Assembly: GCF_005405185.1 (NCBI RefSeq)
Contig: NZ_BJDO01000018.1
Coordinates: 1-48,026 of the forward strand
DNA length: 48,026 nt
Origin: Secundilactobacillus hailunensis
Lineage (GTDB): Bacteria > Bacillota > Bacilli > Lactobacillales > Lactobacillaceae
Direction of reading: 5' to 3'
Shown: in pieces, positions 35,441 through 44,166 of the stretch
Layout of the letters: every line of letters begins with the position of its first letter
How positions within the stretch are numbered: the stretch's first letter is position 1
The notes under the pieces: model-generated
What the model was told of the DNA's origin: nothing
Database searches by the model: none
What the model saw: the letters and a program-made list of their open reading frames with translations, nothing else
Translations under genes and position numbers: made by a program

Positions 35441-36385
35441 ATGTTCAACACAAAAGTTGCACTTGGTACCTGGTCTTGGGGCTCTGGCTTAAACGGCGGT
35501 GACCAAGTTTTTGGTAATCATTTAACTCAAACTGATCTCCAAGCCGTAGTTGATTCAGCTATGGCAAACGGTTTGAATTTCTGGGACACAGCCGCTGCGT
35601 ATGGTGAAGGATCTTCCGAAACCTTATTAGGCAATTGTCTGACGGCTTATAACCGTGACGACTACTTTCTGTCAACGAAGTTCACACCGCGTTTTGCTGG
35701 ATCGGGTGAGAATCCCGTTGGCGATATGCTAGCCGGCAGTTTAAAACGACTGCACACAGACCACGTTGATCTGTACTGGATTCACAATGCGGAGGGTGTT
35801 GAAAAATGGACACCAATGATTATTCCACTTGTCAAAAAGGGACTTATCAAACACGTTGGGGTTTCTAACCACAATCTGCAACAGATTAAACGGGCTAGAG
35901 AAATTCTGAATGCTGGCGGCGTTGAACTTGATGCTGTGCAAAACCACTACAGTCTGCTCGATCGTAAATCTGAAGATGAAGGAATCTTAGATTACTGTCA
36001 CGAAAATGGCATTACCTTTTTCCCTTACATGGTTCTGGAGCAAGGGGTACTAACGGGTAAGCACGATGCTGCTCACCCATTTGAAGGTGACAGTAACCGG
36101 GCAAAAAAGTACAACCCGCTGTTGCCAAAGCTAAATGAACTATTGGCCAAAATGATTGAACTGGCTGGTAAATACCACGTTGCAGTGGCTGACATCGCTA
36201 CTGCGTGGGTCATTCAAAAGAACACCACCCCGATCATCGGTGTCACTAAGCAACACTACATTGCCGATACTAAACGTGCCCTTTCGCTTAATTTAACGTC
36301 TGACGAAATGAAGGCATTGGAATCTTTGGCCGATCAAGCACATGTGAATACCCAGGGTAGTTGGGAACATAGTATGGATAAGTGA
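35441..36385 (+). CDS. Aldo/keto reductase
   Basis: This 314-residue protein has the AKR tetrad: Asp and Tyr in FWDTAAAYGEGSSE (about 47-60), Lys in LSTKFTPR near 79, and His in DLYWIHNAEG near 108-117. The C-terminal NTTPIIGVTKQHYI is the NADPH phosphate-binding region. The substrate is unknown. AGAGGGA lies 6-8 nt before the ATG. It is monocistronic. Confidence 0.92.
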   Translation: MFNTKVALGTWSWGSGLNGGDQVFGNHLTQTDLQAVVDSAMANGLNFWDTAAAYGEGSSETLLGNCLTAYNRDDYFLSTKFTPRFAGSGENPVGDMLAGSLKRLHTDHVDLYWIHNAEGVEKWTPMIIPLVKKGLIKHVGVSNHNLQQIKRAREILNAGGVELDAVQNHYSLLDRKSEDEGILDYCHENGITFFPYMVLEQGVLTGKHDAAHPFEGDSNRAKKYNPLLPKLNELLAKMIELAGKYHVAVADIATAWVIQKNTTPIIGVTKQHYIADTKRALSLNLTSDEMKALESLADQAHVNTQGSWEHSMDK

Positions 36386-36472
36386 ACGAATAAGGAGGCT
36401 TAGATTGTAGCCTCTACAGGTCAATCTCGATACCTCTGACGAATAACTAAAATTAATAGTTACAGTTAGCAA

Positions 36473-36508
36473 AAAAAGAACCAGCCCAATTAAGGACTGG
36501 TTCTTTTT
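36473..36508. terminator. Bidirectional terminator between the aldo/keto reductase gene and xfp
   Basis: AAAAAGAACCAG pairs perfectly with CTGGTTCTTTTT across a 12-nt loop, with T-runs on both strands. Confidence 0.9.
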
Positions 36509-36536
36509 CAAATGTTCAGTTATCCGTTAAAGAAAA

Positions 36537-38996
36537 TTACTTCTTCAGTGGAGTCCATTGCCATTTAGTGAATTCTTCAATATCGCGACCTTCATCACGA
36601 GTAACCTTGAAGTGTTTTGCTAAGATGTCATCCATCTTCTTGTCAAAGGCTTTACCGGCAGCTTCGTCGATAACACCATTGGCCATCAATGTATTAACAG
36701 CATCTTTAGATTGGTTGAAACGATCAAGTTCAGAGTAGACACGCATATCATATGCAGTGGTGATATCACCATCTTCACGGTAACCGTGAACGTGTGTACC
36801 TAAGTGTTGACGTTCGTAGAAGATTGATTCGATCAAATCTTCGTAACCGTGGAAACCAAAGAGAACTGGTGTCCCTGATTGACCGAAGAGTGCTTCGAAC
36901 TTGTCATCTGACAATGAACGTTCTGCGTTCAGAGGGCCGTTCTTCTTTTGAAGACGTCCAAGTTCAACAACGTTCACATAACGCATCTTAACTGATGGGA
37001 ATGCATCGTTGATCATGTCGATTGCAGCTAAGGTTTCAATAGTTGGTTCAACACCAGCTGAAGCAAAGACGATATCTGCATCTTCACCTTCAGCAACGGT
37101 TGAAGCCCAGTCAATGGTCTTGATACCTTCAGTAGCTAATTCTTCAGCTTCATCGATTGAGAACCATTGTTGACGAGGTTGCTTAGAAGCAACGATGTGG
37201 TTAAGCTTTTGACGGTCACGGAAGGCACGGTCAAAGACAGCTAACAACGTGTTACCATCGGCTGGCAGGTACTGACGGATAAAGTCAGACTTTTTTTCAG
37301 CCAAGTGGGTCAGCATACCTGGGTCTTGGTGGGTGTAACCGTTGTGGTCTTGTTGGAACACAGTTGAAGTTGAGATCAGGTTCAATGATGGGTAATCATT
37401 GCGCCATGGTTCAGCAGCTGCTTGACGAATCCACTTGAAGTGTTGAGTGGTCATTGAGTCAACAACGCGCAGGAATGATTCGTATGAAGCAAAGATACCT
37501 TGACGACCAGTCAGAGTGTAACCTTCAAGCCAACCTTCAGCTTGGTGTTCTGACAATTGAGCATCTAAGATACGGCCTTCTGGGGCTTCGTATTGGTCAT
37601 TAGGTTCCTTGACCTTGCTCATCCATTGACGGTTAGTCATCTTGAACATATCCCAGAGACGGTTTGACATGGTTTCGTCAGGACCGAATACCCGGAATGA
37701 TGTTGGGTTCTTAGTGGCAACGCCAGCAAAGAATGATGACAGCACGTTCATATCCATGTTGCGGTTACCATCTGATAATAACGTACCGCGGTTGTTTTCG
37801 TTGATGTCGTTAGCTAAGCTCTTCCAGTCAGGTAAGTCAAGCATAGCAGGCTTTTCACCACGACGACGGCCACCGTTAGTTACGGGGTTAGCTGCCATCC
37901 GCTTGTCGCCCTTAGGAGCAAAGTCAGCAACTTCAGCCTTCAATGAACCATCAGCGTTAAATAATTCGGTTGGCTTGTATGAGTTCATCCAAGCTTCGAA
38001 TGCTGGTAATTCATCGAGGTTGTTTTGGCTTAAACCAAGTGGAACTTGGTGAGCACGGAATGAGTTTTCGATTGGTTCGCCAGCTGGGTTAGTCTTAGGA
38101 CCGCCCCAACCTTTAGGCAAACGTGCGATAACAACAGGCCAAGCTGGAATAGTACCATCTTCGTACTTGCCGTTTTCGCGAGCATCTTTTTGAATTTGTT
38201 TAATATCAGCAATTGCTTGATCAAATAACTTAGCCGCTTTTTCGTGGTAAGTCATGAAATCATGAATATCATCGTTTTCAAGGAAACGAGGTGACCAGCC
38301 AAGGCCTTCGAAGAACTTAGCAATCTTGTCATCGCTCATTCGACTGAAGAGGGTTGGGTTGGAAATCTTGAAGCCGTTTAAGTCAAGAATTGGTAAAACG
38401 GCACCGTCGTTCTTAGGGTTCAAGAACTTGATTGAGTTCCAAGCAGTCATTGCAGGACCGGTTTCCATTTCACCATCACCAACAACAGTAAAGGCGATTT
38501 GGTCTGGGTTATCCAGAACGGCACCAGTTGCGTGTGAAAGTGAGTAACCAAGTTCGCCACCTTCATGAAGTGAACCAGGAGTTTGGGCAGTCATGTGGGA
38601 ACCAATTCCACCAGGGAATGAGAACCGCTTGTAAAGACGTGACATCCCTTCAAGGTCCTGAGTGATTTCAGGGTAAGCGTCGGTGTAAGTACCGTCCAAG
38701 TAAGAGTTAGTTACCATTACTTGGCCACCATGACCGGGGCCACCAACATAGAACATGTTCAAACCGTACTTGTTGATCAAACGGTTGGCGTGGGCATACA
38801 GGAAGGTTTGTCCTGAAATAGTCCCCCAGTGACCGATTGGCTTAACTTTTACGTCGTCCTTTTGGATTGGTGTGTTCGTAACTGAGAACAATGGGTTGCT
38901 CTTCAGAAAAATCATACCACCGGAAAGATAAGTTGTGGCACGCCACCAGGCGTCAACTTTTTCCAAATATGATTTGGAATCATAATCTACTGTCAT
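36537..38996 (-). CDS. xfp: Xylulose-5-phosphate/fructose-6-phosphate phosphoketolase
   Basis: This 819-residue thiamine-diphosphate enzyme splits xylulose-5-phosphate with phosphate into acetyl phosphate and glyceraldehyde-3-phosphate, the key reaction of heterofermentation. [11 protein letters not shown] near 59, YVGGPGHGG near 87, [16 protein letters not shown] near 142 and the cofactor motif [11 protein letters not shown] near 174 are typical. ATG 38996 aligns with known phosphoketolases and has AAGGAG 11 nt upstream; a GTG at 39008 would add four residues. Codon use is strongly biased, consistent with high expression. A strong promoter lies upstream. Confidence 0.97.
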   Translation of the reverse strand: MTVDYDSKSYLEKVDAWWRATTYLSGGMIFLKSNPLFSVTNTPIQKDDVKVKPIGHWGTISGQTFLYAHANRLINKYGLNMFYVGGPGHGGQVMVTNSYLDGTYTDAYPEITQDLEGMSRLYKRFSFPGGIGSHMTAQTPGSLHEGGELGYSLSHATGAVLDNPDQIAFTVVGDGEMETGPAMTAWNSIKFLNPKNDGAVLPILDLNGFKISNPTLFSRMSDDKIAKFFEGLGWSPRFLENDDIHDFMTYHEKAAKLFDQAIADIKQIQKDARENGKYEDGTIPAWPVVIARLPKGWGGPKTNPAGEPIENSFRAHQVPLGLSQNNLDELPAFEAWMNSYKPTELFNADGSLKAEVADFAPKGDKRMAANPVTNGGRRRGEKPAMLDLPDWKSLANDINENNRGTLLSDGNRNMDMNVLSSFFAGVATKNPTSFRVFGPDETMSNRLWDMFKMTNRQWMSKVKEPNDQYEAPEGRILDAQLSEHQAEGWLEGYTLTGRQGIFASYESFLRVVDSMTTQHFKWIRQAAAEPWRNDYPSLNLISTSTVFQQDHNGYTHQDPGMLTHLAEKKSDFIRQYLPADGNTLLAVFDRAFRDRQKLNHIVASKQPRQQWFSIDEAEELATEGIKTIDWASTVAEGEDADIVFASAGVEPTIETLAAIDMINDAFPSVKMRYVNVVELGRLQKKNGPLNAERSLSDDKFEALFGQSGTPVLFGFHGYEDLIESIFYERQHLGTHVHGYREDGDITTAYDMRVYSELDRFNQSKDAVNTLMANGVIDEAAGKAFDKKMDDILAKHFKVTRDEGRDIEEFTKWQWTPLKK

Positions 38997-39075
38997 GAAT
39001 TTGTACACTCCTTCATCTTGAATAGCTTTCTTCTAACAATTAACGAAAAATCGTTATGGTCCATTTGCTTTATTA

Positions 39076-39103
39076 ATAATATCAATTTCTGCCAAAAAGT
39101 CAA
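39076..39103 (-). promoter_or_regulatory. Strong promoter of xfp
   Basis: TTGACT (39098-39103) and TATTAT (39076-39081) are 16 nt apart. The spacer contains GGCAGAAATT, a motif repeated upstream. The leader also holds a TAACGA-AAAA-TCGTTA hairpin at 39041-39056. Confidence 0.8.
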
Positions 39104-39282
39104 CAACTTTTTAAATTGATACGGTCCAATTATTGAAAATGTACTTAATTTCGCATTTTCACAAAATGATCAGCAATTGAAACCAATCTAATTTCTCGTG
39201 CTTAAATCATACTATGTACGGCAGAAATTCGATAGTTAATTTTGAAATAAATTCATGATTTTCTGCCTAATTTGATTTTTAT

Positions 39283-39732
39283 TTACTTCTTTGCTTTATC
39301 AACTAATTGATTCAACCGCTGTACTTTTTGTTTAGCAATTTGCATTGAAATGAACCAGACAATAATATAGATAATAACGAATTCAATAAAGTAGAAAATT
39401 AAATAACTCTGAACTGGAAACCACCCAGCGAGGAGGGCTAACGGCGTGAACAACGCAAAGGTCACAATAAAGTGAACGATCGTCTGTCGGGTAATGCTCC
39501 ATTGCGTCTCAAAAATCAGGTAACTGCCAACGTCGAATACAATCCCCATCAGCGCCCACAAACCAGCGGAAGCAATTGTTGCTATCAAAGAATTAGGAAA
39601 TTGGTTAATAAAGTCTGGTGTTGATGACATAAAAACCGTTGTATGATTCAGCAGTGAAAAGCTGAGTGCTAGTAAAAAACCAATTGTAATGCCAGCTGCT
39701 GCTCCTGAAATTGTGTGTGAGATAATTTTCAT
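39283..39732 (-). CDS. DUF3021 membrane protein
   Basis: This 149-residue protein has four membrane helices (about 10-28, 50-70, 82-102, 108-130) and the N-terminal GAAAGITIGF and WSITRQTIVHF segments of DUF3021 proteins. Such proteins are encoded with LytTR regulators and may act as their membrane partner or inhibitor. It overlaps the LytTR gene by 4 nt (ATGA). Confidence 0.82.
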   Translation of the reverse strand: MKIISHTISGAAAGITIGFLLALSFSLLNHTTVFMSSTPDFINQFPNSLIATIASAGLWALMGIVFDVGSYLIFETQWSITRQTIVHFIVTFALFTPLALLAGWFPVQSYLIFYFIEFVIIYIIVWFISMQIAKQKVQRLNQLVDKAKK

Positions 39733-40172
39733 TTTAAAAACGCCTCCTTAATGTGGTGTACATAACGTCTAGAAGTGTACGTGGTCGCGCCGGTCGTTAA
39801 ATGAATCTGGTAACTGCCGCTATTAGTCAGTGAAAATGATTTGATTGCCGTTTTATTAACGATTTCAGCATTTGACACGGCAATGAACGTTGATTCTGAA
39901 AGCTGCTCTCTGAGTTCATACATCCGTTGCCGAACTTGGTAAGTGCCCGCCACCGTCTCACAGGCTACGTGTTTATCCTGTGTGTAAAATCGAATGATCT
40001 GATAGAATGGTACGACGATTTGCCTCTCATTCTGGTAACCTATAATCGTCATGTTATTGACCAGCTGATCAATTTCTACAGAAAGCTGTACCAGTTCTCG
40101 GTTTTCTTTTTGTGCGTTAATACTGATGAACGGTTTAACGAACTTTTCTGCTAAGTTGAAGATAACATCCAT
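39729..40172 (-). CDS. LytTR-domain DNA-binding protein
   Basis: This 147-residue protein has no receiver domain; the LytTR domain covers about residues 50-147, with IIRFYTQDKHVACET, FIAVSNAEIVNKTAIKSF and TYTSRRYVHHIKEAF. These stand-alone LytTR proteins pair with DUF3021 proteins and usually control their own operon. ATG 40172 has AAGGAGGGG upstream; the frame is open to 40238 but without a site. Two direct repeats lie upstream (40237-40267). Confidence 0.88.
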   Translation of the reverse strand: MDVIFNLAEKFVKPFISINAQKENRELVQLSVEIDQLVNNMTIIGYQNERQIVVPFYQIIRFYTQDKHVACETVAGTYQVRQRMYELREQLSESTFIAVSNAEIVNKTAIKSFSLTNSGSYQIHLTTGATTYTSRRYVHHIKEAFLK

Positions 40173-40236
40173 GTTGGTTTCCCCTCCTTTCAAAATTAGT
40201 TTAGCTTCTTCCCATATTGATAGCCAGCTGATTAGC

Positions 40237-40267
40237 ATAACTGGTCGGTTTCAGCAGATAAGTGGTC
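40237..40267 (-). promoter_or_regulatory. Candidate LytTR binding direct repeats
   Basis: On the minus strand GACCACTTAT (40258-40267) and GACCAGTTAT (40237-40246) are direct repeats exactly 21 bp apart, two helical turns. LytTR regulators bind such paired 9-bp repeats. They lie 65-95 nt before the LytTR start. Confidence 0.65.
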
Positions 40268-40268
40268 A

Positions 40269-40305
40269 AAAATGACCGTTAGCACTCGAGGCTAACGGTC
40301 ATTTT
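40269..40305 (-). terminator. Terminator of the secreted protein gene
   Basis: AAAATGACCGTTAGC pairs perfectly with GCTAACGGTCATTTT across a 7-nt loop, with T residues on the minus strand. It lies 11 nt after the stop of the minus-strand gene. Confidence 0.88.
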
Positions 40306-40315
40306 GGCGTGTCAT

Positions 40316-40831
40316 TTAAAATCTATAGCTACCACTGCTGTTAACAGAAACAGTCCGTTGTCCTTTAGGCAATAGCGTTTTGGCGTGAATAAACACCTGG
40401 GCTGACTTCAACTTCGAGCCGGTAACATTCCATAGCAAAACAGATTGCGTCTTTCCATTAACCTTATGGGTCACGTGCCGGAAATACATGTAATCGGCCT
40501 TCGTCCAACCAGCTCCGGCTACCGCTTGATGCTTGTTCTGGGCCATTTTAGCCATTTGCCCGACGTTAATCCGGTACCAGCCGTGAACTTTGCTGATTGT
40601 TGGCAGGTAGCCGAAGTTACCCGTACCAGATGGAAACGAATGCCAAGCTAACTTATGGGTTGAAAACGACACCTGTTCACCCGCTTTTTCCCCACGATAG
40701 TGAGCAGTCGTCGAATACCAAGTCCCGCGAACTGACTTCGAAGCCGTTCCCGCTGATTTAGCGTTCGCACCCACTCCTGACAAACTAAGCCCAGCAATCA
40801 AAACCCCTGCAGCAAGCATCAATTTTTTCAT
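40316..40831 (-). CDS. Secreted protein of unknown function
   Basis: This 171-residue protein has a clear signal peptide: MKKLMLAAG, a hydrophobic core and GVGANA as likely cleavage site near residue 24. The mature part is basic and rich in Tyr, Trp, Ser and His, with RGTWYST and SVNSSGSYRF ends. It has no anchor motif or membrane helix. The style resembles small secreted proteins of lactobacilli with beta-rich folds, but I do not recognise a family. GGAGT precedes ATG 40831. Confidence 0.75.
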   Translation of the reverse strand: MKKLMLAAGVLIAGLSLSGVGANAKSAGTASKSVRGTWYSTTAHYRGEKAGEQVSFSTHKLAWHSFPSGTGNFGYLPTISKVHGWYRINVGQMAKMAQNKHQAVAGAGWTKADYMYFRHVTHKVNGKTQSVLLWNVTGSKLKSAQVFIHAKTLLPKGQRTVSVNSSGSYRF

Positions 40832-40974
40832 TGAAAGCACTCCTGACCTTTTATTTATACCAGCATAAGCATACTGCTATTGCAATCTTTCAGCAACTTC
40901 TACTAAAGCTAGCATCATTTCTGCCTCTAATTTAGTAATCCTTTCACCCCTTTTATTCATCGAGTAGCATTTAA

Positions 40975-41002
40975 TTGACAGCTATCAATTATTGACTATA
41001 CT
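40975..41002 (+). promoter_or_regulatory. Promoter of the SnoaL-amidohydrolase operon with near-palindrome
   Basis: TTGACA (40975-40980) and TATACT (40997-41002) are 16 nt apart. The -35 is part of TTGACAGCTATCAA, a 14-bp near-palindrome with one mismatched pair, which could be an operator. Confidence 0.7.
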
Positions 41003-41054
41003 GTATTATCATAGATGAAATTAAAAAGTTAGTTTTGAAAGGAAGTTACCATTA

Positions 41055-41678
41055 ATGTTGTTTGAAGAAACACGCCCCCAAACCCATAATGCACAAGAAA
41101 TGCTGGATAAGTACCAGATTACGGAGTTAGTTCACTATGAACGCTACGCCCGCGACTACGGTCTGTGGGATGGCATGGCGACCTGCTACACCGATGACGC
41201 CACCATTGAGATTTCTTGGTATAAGGGCCCCATCAAGGGCTTCTTGGAAGCTTCCAAACCAGGTCCCGATGCGCAAACGGATTCCTTACCAGCGCACAAA
41301 ATGCACGAAACCTTAGTCTGGCTGAACGGTGATAAAGCCGTAGCTATTGTAGTCACTACCATGACTGGCCGAACACCGGTTCAGGGGCAGACCATGGACA
41401 ACTTGATTTATGTCCGTTTGGTTTACTCCCTCAAGCGGGTCAACGGTGAGTGGAAAATCTATTCCATGACCCCCGTTTACGAGCGCGATACCCTGTTACC
41501 CGTTACACCGAAGGACATCAAACCAGTTGAAGGCGCTCGCGACAGCTACAAGAACCTCGCCATCGTTCTAAAAGATCTCGGAGCCAAAACCAGCGATGAT
41601 CTACCTGGTCTGGATCAGCCAGCCAGTGTTCAAAAATTTCTTGGTGGTGTTCAAGATTGGTTCGAAAAAAAGGAGTAG
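41055..41678 (+). CDS. SnoaL-like (NTF2 fold) protein
   Basis: This 207-residue protein has an NTF2/SnoaL-like domain: an N-terminal helix with ITELVHYERYARDYGLWDGMATCYTDDATIEI at about 23-54, then the cone sheet with MHETLVWLNGDKAVAI and LVYSLKRVNGEWKIYSM. Such domains act as dehydratases, isomerases or hydrolases of small cyclic compounds. The roughly 70-residue C-terminal extension is unusual. It is 6 nt from the amidohydrolase gene, so the two probably act in one pathway. Confidence 0.78.
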   Translation: MLFEETRPQTHNAQEMLDKYQITELVHYERYARDYGLWDGMATCYTDDATIEISWYKGPIKGFLEASKPGPDAQTDSLPAHKMHETLVWLNGDKAVAIVVTTMTGRTPVQGQTMDNLIYVRLVYSLKRVNGEWKIYSMTPVYERDTLLPVTPKDIKPVEGARDSYKNLAIVLKDLGAKTSDDLPGLDQPASVQKFLGGVQDWFEKKE

Positions 41679-41684
41679 CCTAAT

Positions 41685-42671
41685 ATGACAAAAATAATTA
41701 CCGTTGAAGAACACTTTGAACTCGACCCAAGTCAATCAGCACCACAGGGCAAGCAAGAGACTAAAGTTGACCCGAAAGGCCCGCAAGCTAACATTGTGGA
41801 TCAGTATCTGCACAATTTTGACAAACGCCTTGAATACATGGATAAGTACAAGATCGATATGCAGGTCCTATCTAACCCTGGTGGTCCGCAGCAGGCAGGA
41901 TCCGATAAGCAAGCCATTGCCAGTTGCCGCCAAATCAACGATTTATTGAGTAGCGAAATTAAAAAACACCCAACTCGATTCGCTGGATTAGCAGCCTTAC
42001 CAGTTAACGTTCCAGACGCTGCTGCACAAGAATTAGAACGTGCGGTTACCCAGTTAGGCATTAACGGTGCCATCATTGGCGGTTTAGCCAATGATCATTT
42101 TCTAGATGAACCGCAGTATTTTCCCATCTTCGAAATGGCTGCCAAATTAGACGTCCCCATCTACTTGCACCCTGGTATGGTGAGAGAAGCCGAACGGAAA
42201 ATGCTCTACCACAGTCCGTCATACTCTGACCAAGTTGGCGACATGATCTCACTAGCCGGCTGGGGCTGGCATATGGAACAAGGTATTCAGATGCTGCATC
42301 TGATTCTTTCCGGCATTTTTGACAAGCTGCCTAACCTGAAACTGGTTTCGGGTCACTGGGGTGAATTTGTGCCTTACTTCTTGGAACGTCTCGATGAATT
42401 TACCGGCATGACGCCGACTCATTTGGACCGGAAATTCTCCGAATACTATCGCAACAACGTTTACGTCACAGCATCGGGGATGTTTACCCAGCCGCAAATG
42501 AACCTGGCCCTAGCTGAAATGAGGCCTGATCACGTTCTCTGGGCAGAAGACTTCCCGTTTCTCAGACGTGAAGACCAGGTCGCTAACTTCTTGGAACAGG
42601 CACCGATCAAACAAGACGTCCGCGAAAAGATCGGTCACGGCAACGCTGAAAAACTGTTTAAGTTAAATTAA
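41685..42671 (+). CDS. Amidohydrolase-family decarboxylase, gamma-resorcylate decarboxylase-like
   Basis: This 328-residue TIM-barrel protein belongs to the ACMSD/gamma-resorcylate decarboxylase group of amidohydrolases. Candidate metal ligands are Glu8 and His10 (TVEEHF), His162 (YLHPGM) and Asp289 (WAEDFPF), with His224 (SGHWGE) as catalytic residue; these match the family pattern. It likely decarboxylates (or, in reverse, carboxylates) a hydroxylated aromatic acid. The substrate is not known. It is co-transcribed with the SnoaL-like protein. Confidence 0.82.
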   Translation: MTKIITVEEHFELDPSQSAPQGKQETKVDPKGPQANIVDQYLHNFDKRLEYMDKYKIDMQVLSNPGGPQQAGSDKQAIASCRQINDLLSSEIKKHPTRFAGLAALPVNVPDAAAQELERAVTQLGINGAIIGGLANDHFLDEPQYFPIFEMAAKLDVPIYLHPGMVREAERKMLYHSPSYSDQVGDMISLAGWGWHMEQGIQMLHLILSGIFDKLPNLKLVSGHWGEFVPYFLERLDEFTGMTPTHLDRKFSEYYRNNVYVTASGMFTQPQMNLALAEMRPDHVLWAEDFPFLRREDQVANFLEQAPIKQDVREKIGHGNAEKLFKLN

Positions 42672-42682
42672 TTGCTACGCTA

Positions 42683-42730
42683 ATAAAGCCCCAAGCATTG
42701 TTCTCGTCAGAGTAATGCTTGAGGCTTTAT
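42683..42730. terminator. Bidirectional terminator after the amidohydrolase gene
   Basis: ATAAAGCCCCAAGCATT pairs with AATGCTTGAGGCTTTAT with one mismatch across a 14-nt loop. It serves two converging genes. Confidence 0.8.
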
Positions 42731-42742
42731 CAATCTATTCAG

Positions 42743-44023
42743 TTAATCAAAGCTGACCCATTTCGCAAATCCCTTTGGTTGTCGGCTACGATAACTAATC
42801 GCGACAATCAAAATGGTTGCCAACAGACCAAGACCAGCTACTAGCCAAAGTGCTGTGTCGAAGGCACCAGTCTGACCGCCACCATATAAAGCATTGAATG
42901 ACAGGTAGACACCCTGATACATCGGGGCATGATAGCTCAACCACTGATAGAAGCCGCCCATGGCTTTTCTTGGGATGATTGCACCACCAGCAATAACTTG
43001 TGACACCATCAGCGGTAACTGCACAATGATCGATGGTAGACCAAACATCAGCAATGCCAAGGCAAAGCTTAGTTCAAAGGCACCTAGGCCAAATAGCCAC
43101 TCACTGCCCCAAAGCGTCAGAAACGAACTCCCAGAAAATTGAATGAAGCAGCGTAACGTCAAGATGGTGATTAACGGTCCAATTACCGTTCCTAGAACAC
43201 CATTGATCTGAGCTGCTAGAAAAGCAGTCCACTTTCCCATCGCAAACCGGCCGCCCATAAACATGAGCGTTAGGATAATCCCCATGATCATAAAGCCTAA
43301 ATAAAGACCTAGATTTAAGAACATCGGTGCCATCTGATATTGATAATTATCGCCTAGCTTGTTCAGATGAGTCGTGTGACTGACTGGCGCAGCTGTCAGT
43401 TTTTTGGCAGCTCGCTGTGCCTGAATCTGAGTCTGTTTCGTTACTGTTTGTTTAACCTGCTGCTGCATCTTTTTCATCATTGCAGGTGGCATTTGACCAC
43501 CGGCTTTAGCCGCCTTGGCCTGCGCCTGTGCGCTGGCCTTTTTAGCGATCTGCGGACCAATCTGTTCCGCCATCGCACCCGTAATGCGTCCCGAAGTCAG
43601 CTGGGCGGCAATTTTATCTTGAATTGCTGAGATTGCTGAACGCGAAATGTTATTTTGCAAGAGGCCGTTGGAATCACTTACGTAGAAGTTGAGTTTCGGC
43701 TGTTTGCCAGTTTCAACCGACTTCGTGAACCCTGCTGGAATTGCAACCGTCATGGCATCCGTCCGGTTAGATAACCGCGTTTTAGCAGCGGACAGATTCG
43801 TAGTAGTGGTGACGTGCTTAAACGGCACGTTATCCTTTAACCCCGTCGTCATTTTCTTCGTGACCGTCGTCTTATCCTGATCCACGATCGTCATGCGTAA
43901 CTGGTCAGTGGAATGAGGTAATTTATTAAATCCCGGTACTGCTGAGACAATAAACAGCACACCGGTGATAACCGAAATCAGCATCGCCACGTATGCTAAT
44001 GGGTGTTTAAACCATTTTTTCAT
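42743..44023 (-). CDS. ABC-2/YhgE-type membrane protein with large outer domain
   Basis: This 426-residue protein has an N-terminal helix (about 10-30), an outer domain of some 200 residues rich in Lys, Ala and Gln (about 145-215), and five or six C-terminal helices. That plan is the ABC-2 permease or YhgE/Pip/DUF3533 group. No ATPase gene is adjacent, which argues for the ATPase-independent YhgE-like group. It may export a toxic compound under control of the TetR regulator 140 nt upstream. Confidence 0.75.
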   Translation of the reverse strand: MKKWFKHPLAYVAMLISVITGVLFIVSAVPGFNKLPHSTDQLRMTIVDQDKTTVTKKMTTGLKDNVPFKHVTTTTNLSAAKTRLSNRTDAMTVAIPAGFTKSVETGKQPKLNFYVSDSNGLLQNNISRSAISAIQDKIAAQLTSGRITGAMAEQIGPQIAKKASAQAQAKAAKAGGQMPPAMMKKMQQQVKQTVTKQTQIQAQRAAKKLTAAPVSHTTHLNKLGDNYQYQMAPMFLNLGLYLGFMIMGIILTLMFMGGRFAMGKWTAFLAAQINGVLGTVIGPLITILTLRCFIQFSGSSFLTLWGSEWLFGLGAFELSFALALLMFGLPSIIVQLPLMVSQVIAGGAIIPRKAMGGFYQWLSYHAPMYQGVYLSFNALYGGGQTGAFDTALWLVAGLGLLATILIVAISYRSRQPKGFAKWVSFD

Positions 44024-44048
44024 AAAATTCTTCTCCCTTATAGTTGTA

Positions 44049-44077
44049 GTTATATCTAGTATGGAACACCCTGTCAG
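44049..44077 (-). promoter_or_regulatory. Promoter of the YhgE-like gene
   Basis: CTGACA (44072-44077) and TATAAC (44049-44054) are 17 nt apart on the minus strand, between the TetR terminator and the start codon. Confidence 0.6.
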
Positions 44078-44096
44078 TGGTCACAATCTGCAAAAA

Positions 44097-44130
44097 AGCG
44101 TGCAGTGTCCGATAACGGACATTGCACGCT
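44097..44130 (-). terminator. Terminator of the tetR-like gene
   Basis: AGCGTGCA-TGTCC type arms form a stem of about 14 bp with one mismatch and a 6-nt loop, followed by TTTTTT on the minus strand. It lies 37 nt after the TetR stop. Confidence 0.85.
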
Positions 44131-44166
44131 AAAAAGTACGATAACCAACACTTTAACAATAATTAA

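Noticed and set aside
37642-38052. 136-codon plus-strand frame antisense to xfp
   Set aside because: Long antisense frames arise from the strong codon bias of xfp; no ribosome site and no recognisable motif.
38996-39008. xfp start at GTG 39008
   Set aside because: It overlaps the AAGGAG ribosome site and adds four residues not found at the start of known phosphoketolases.
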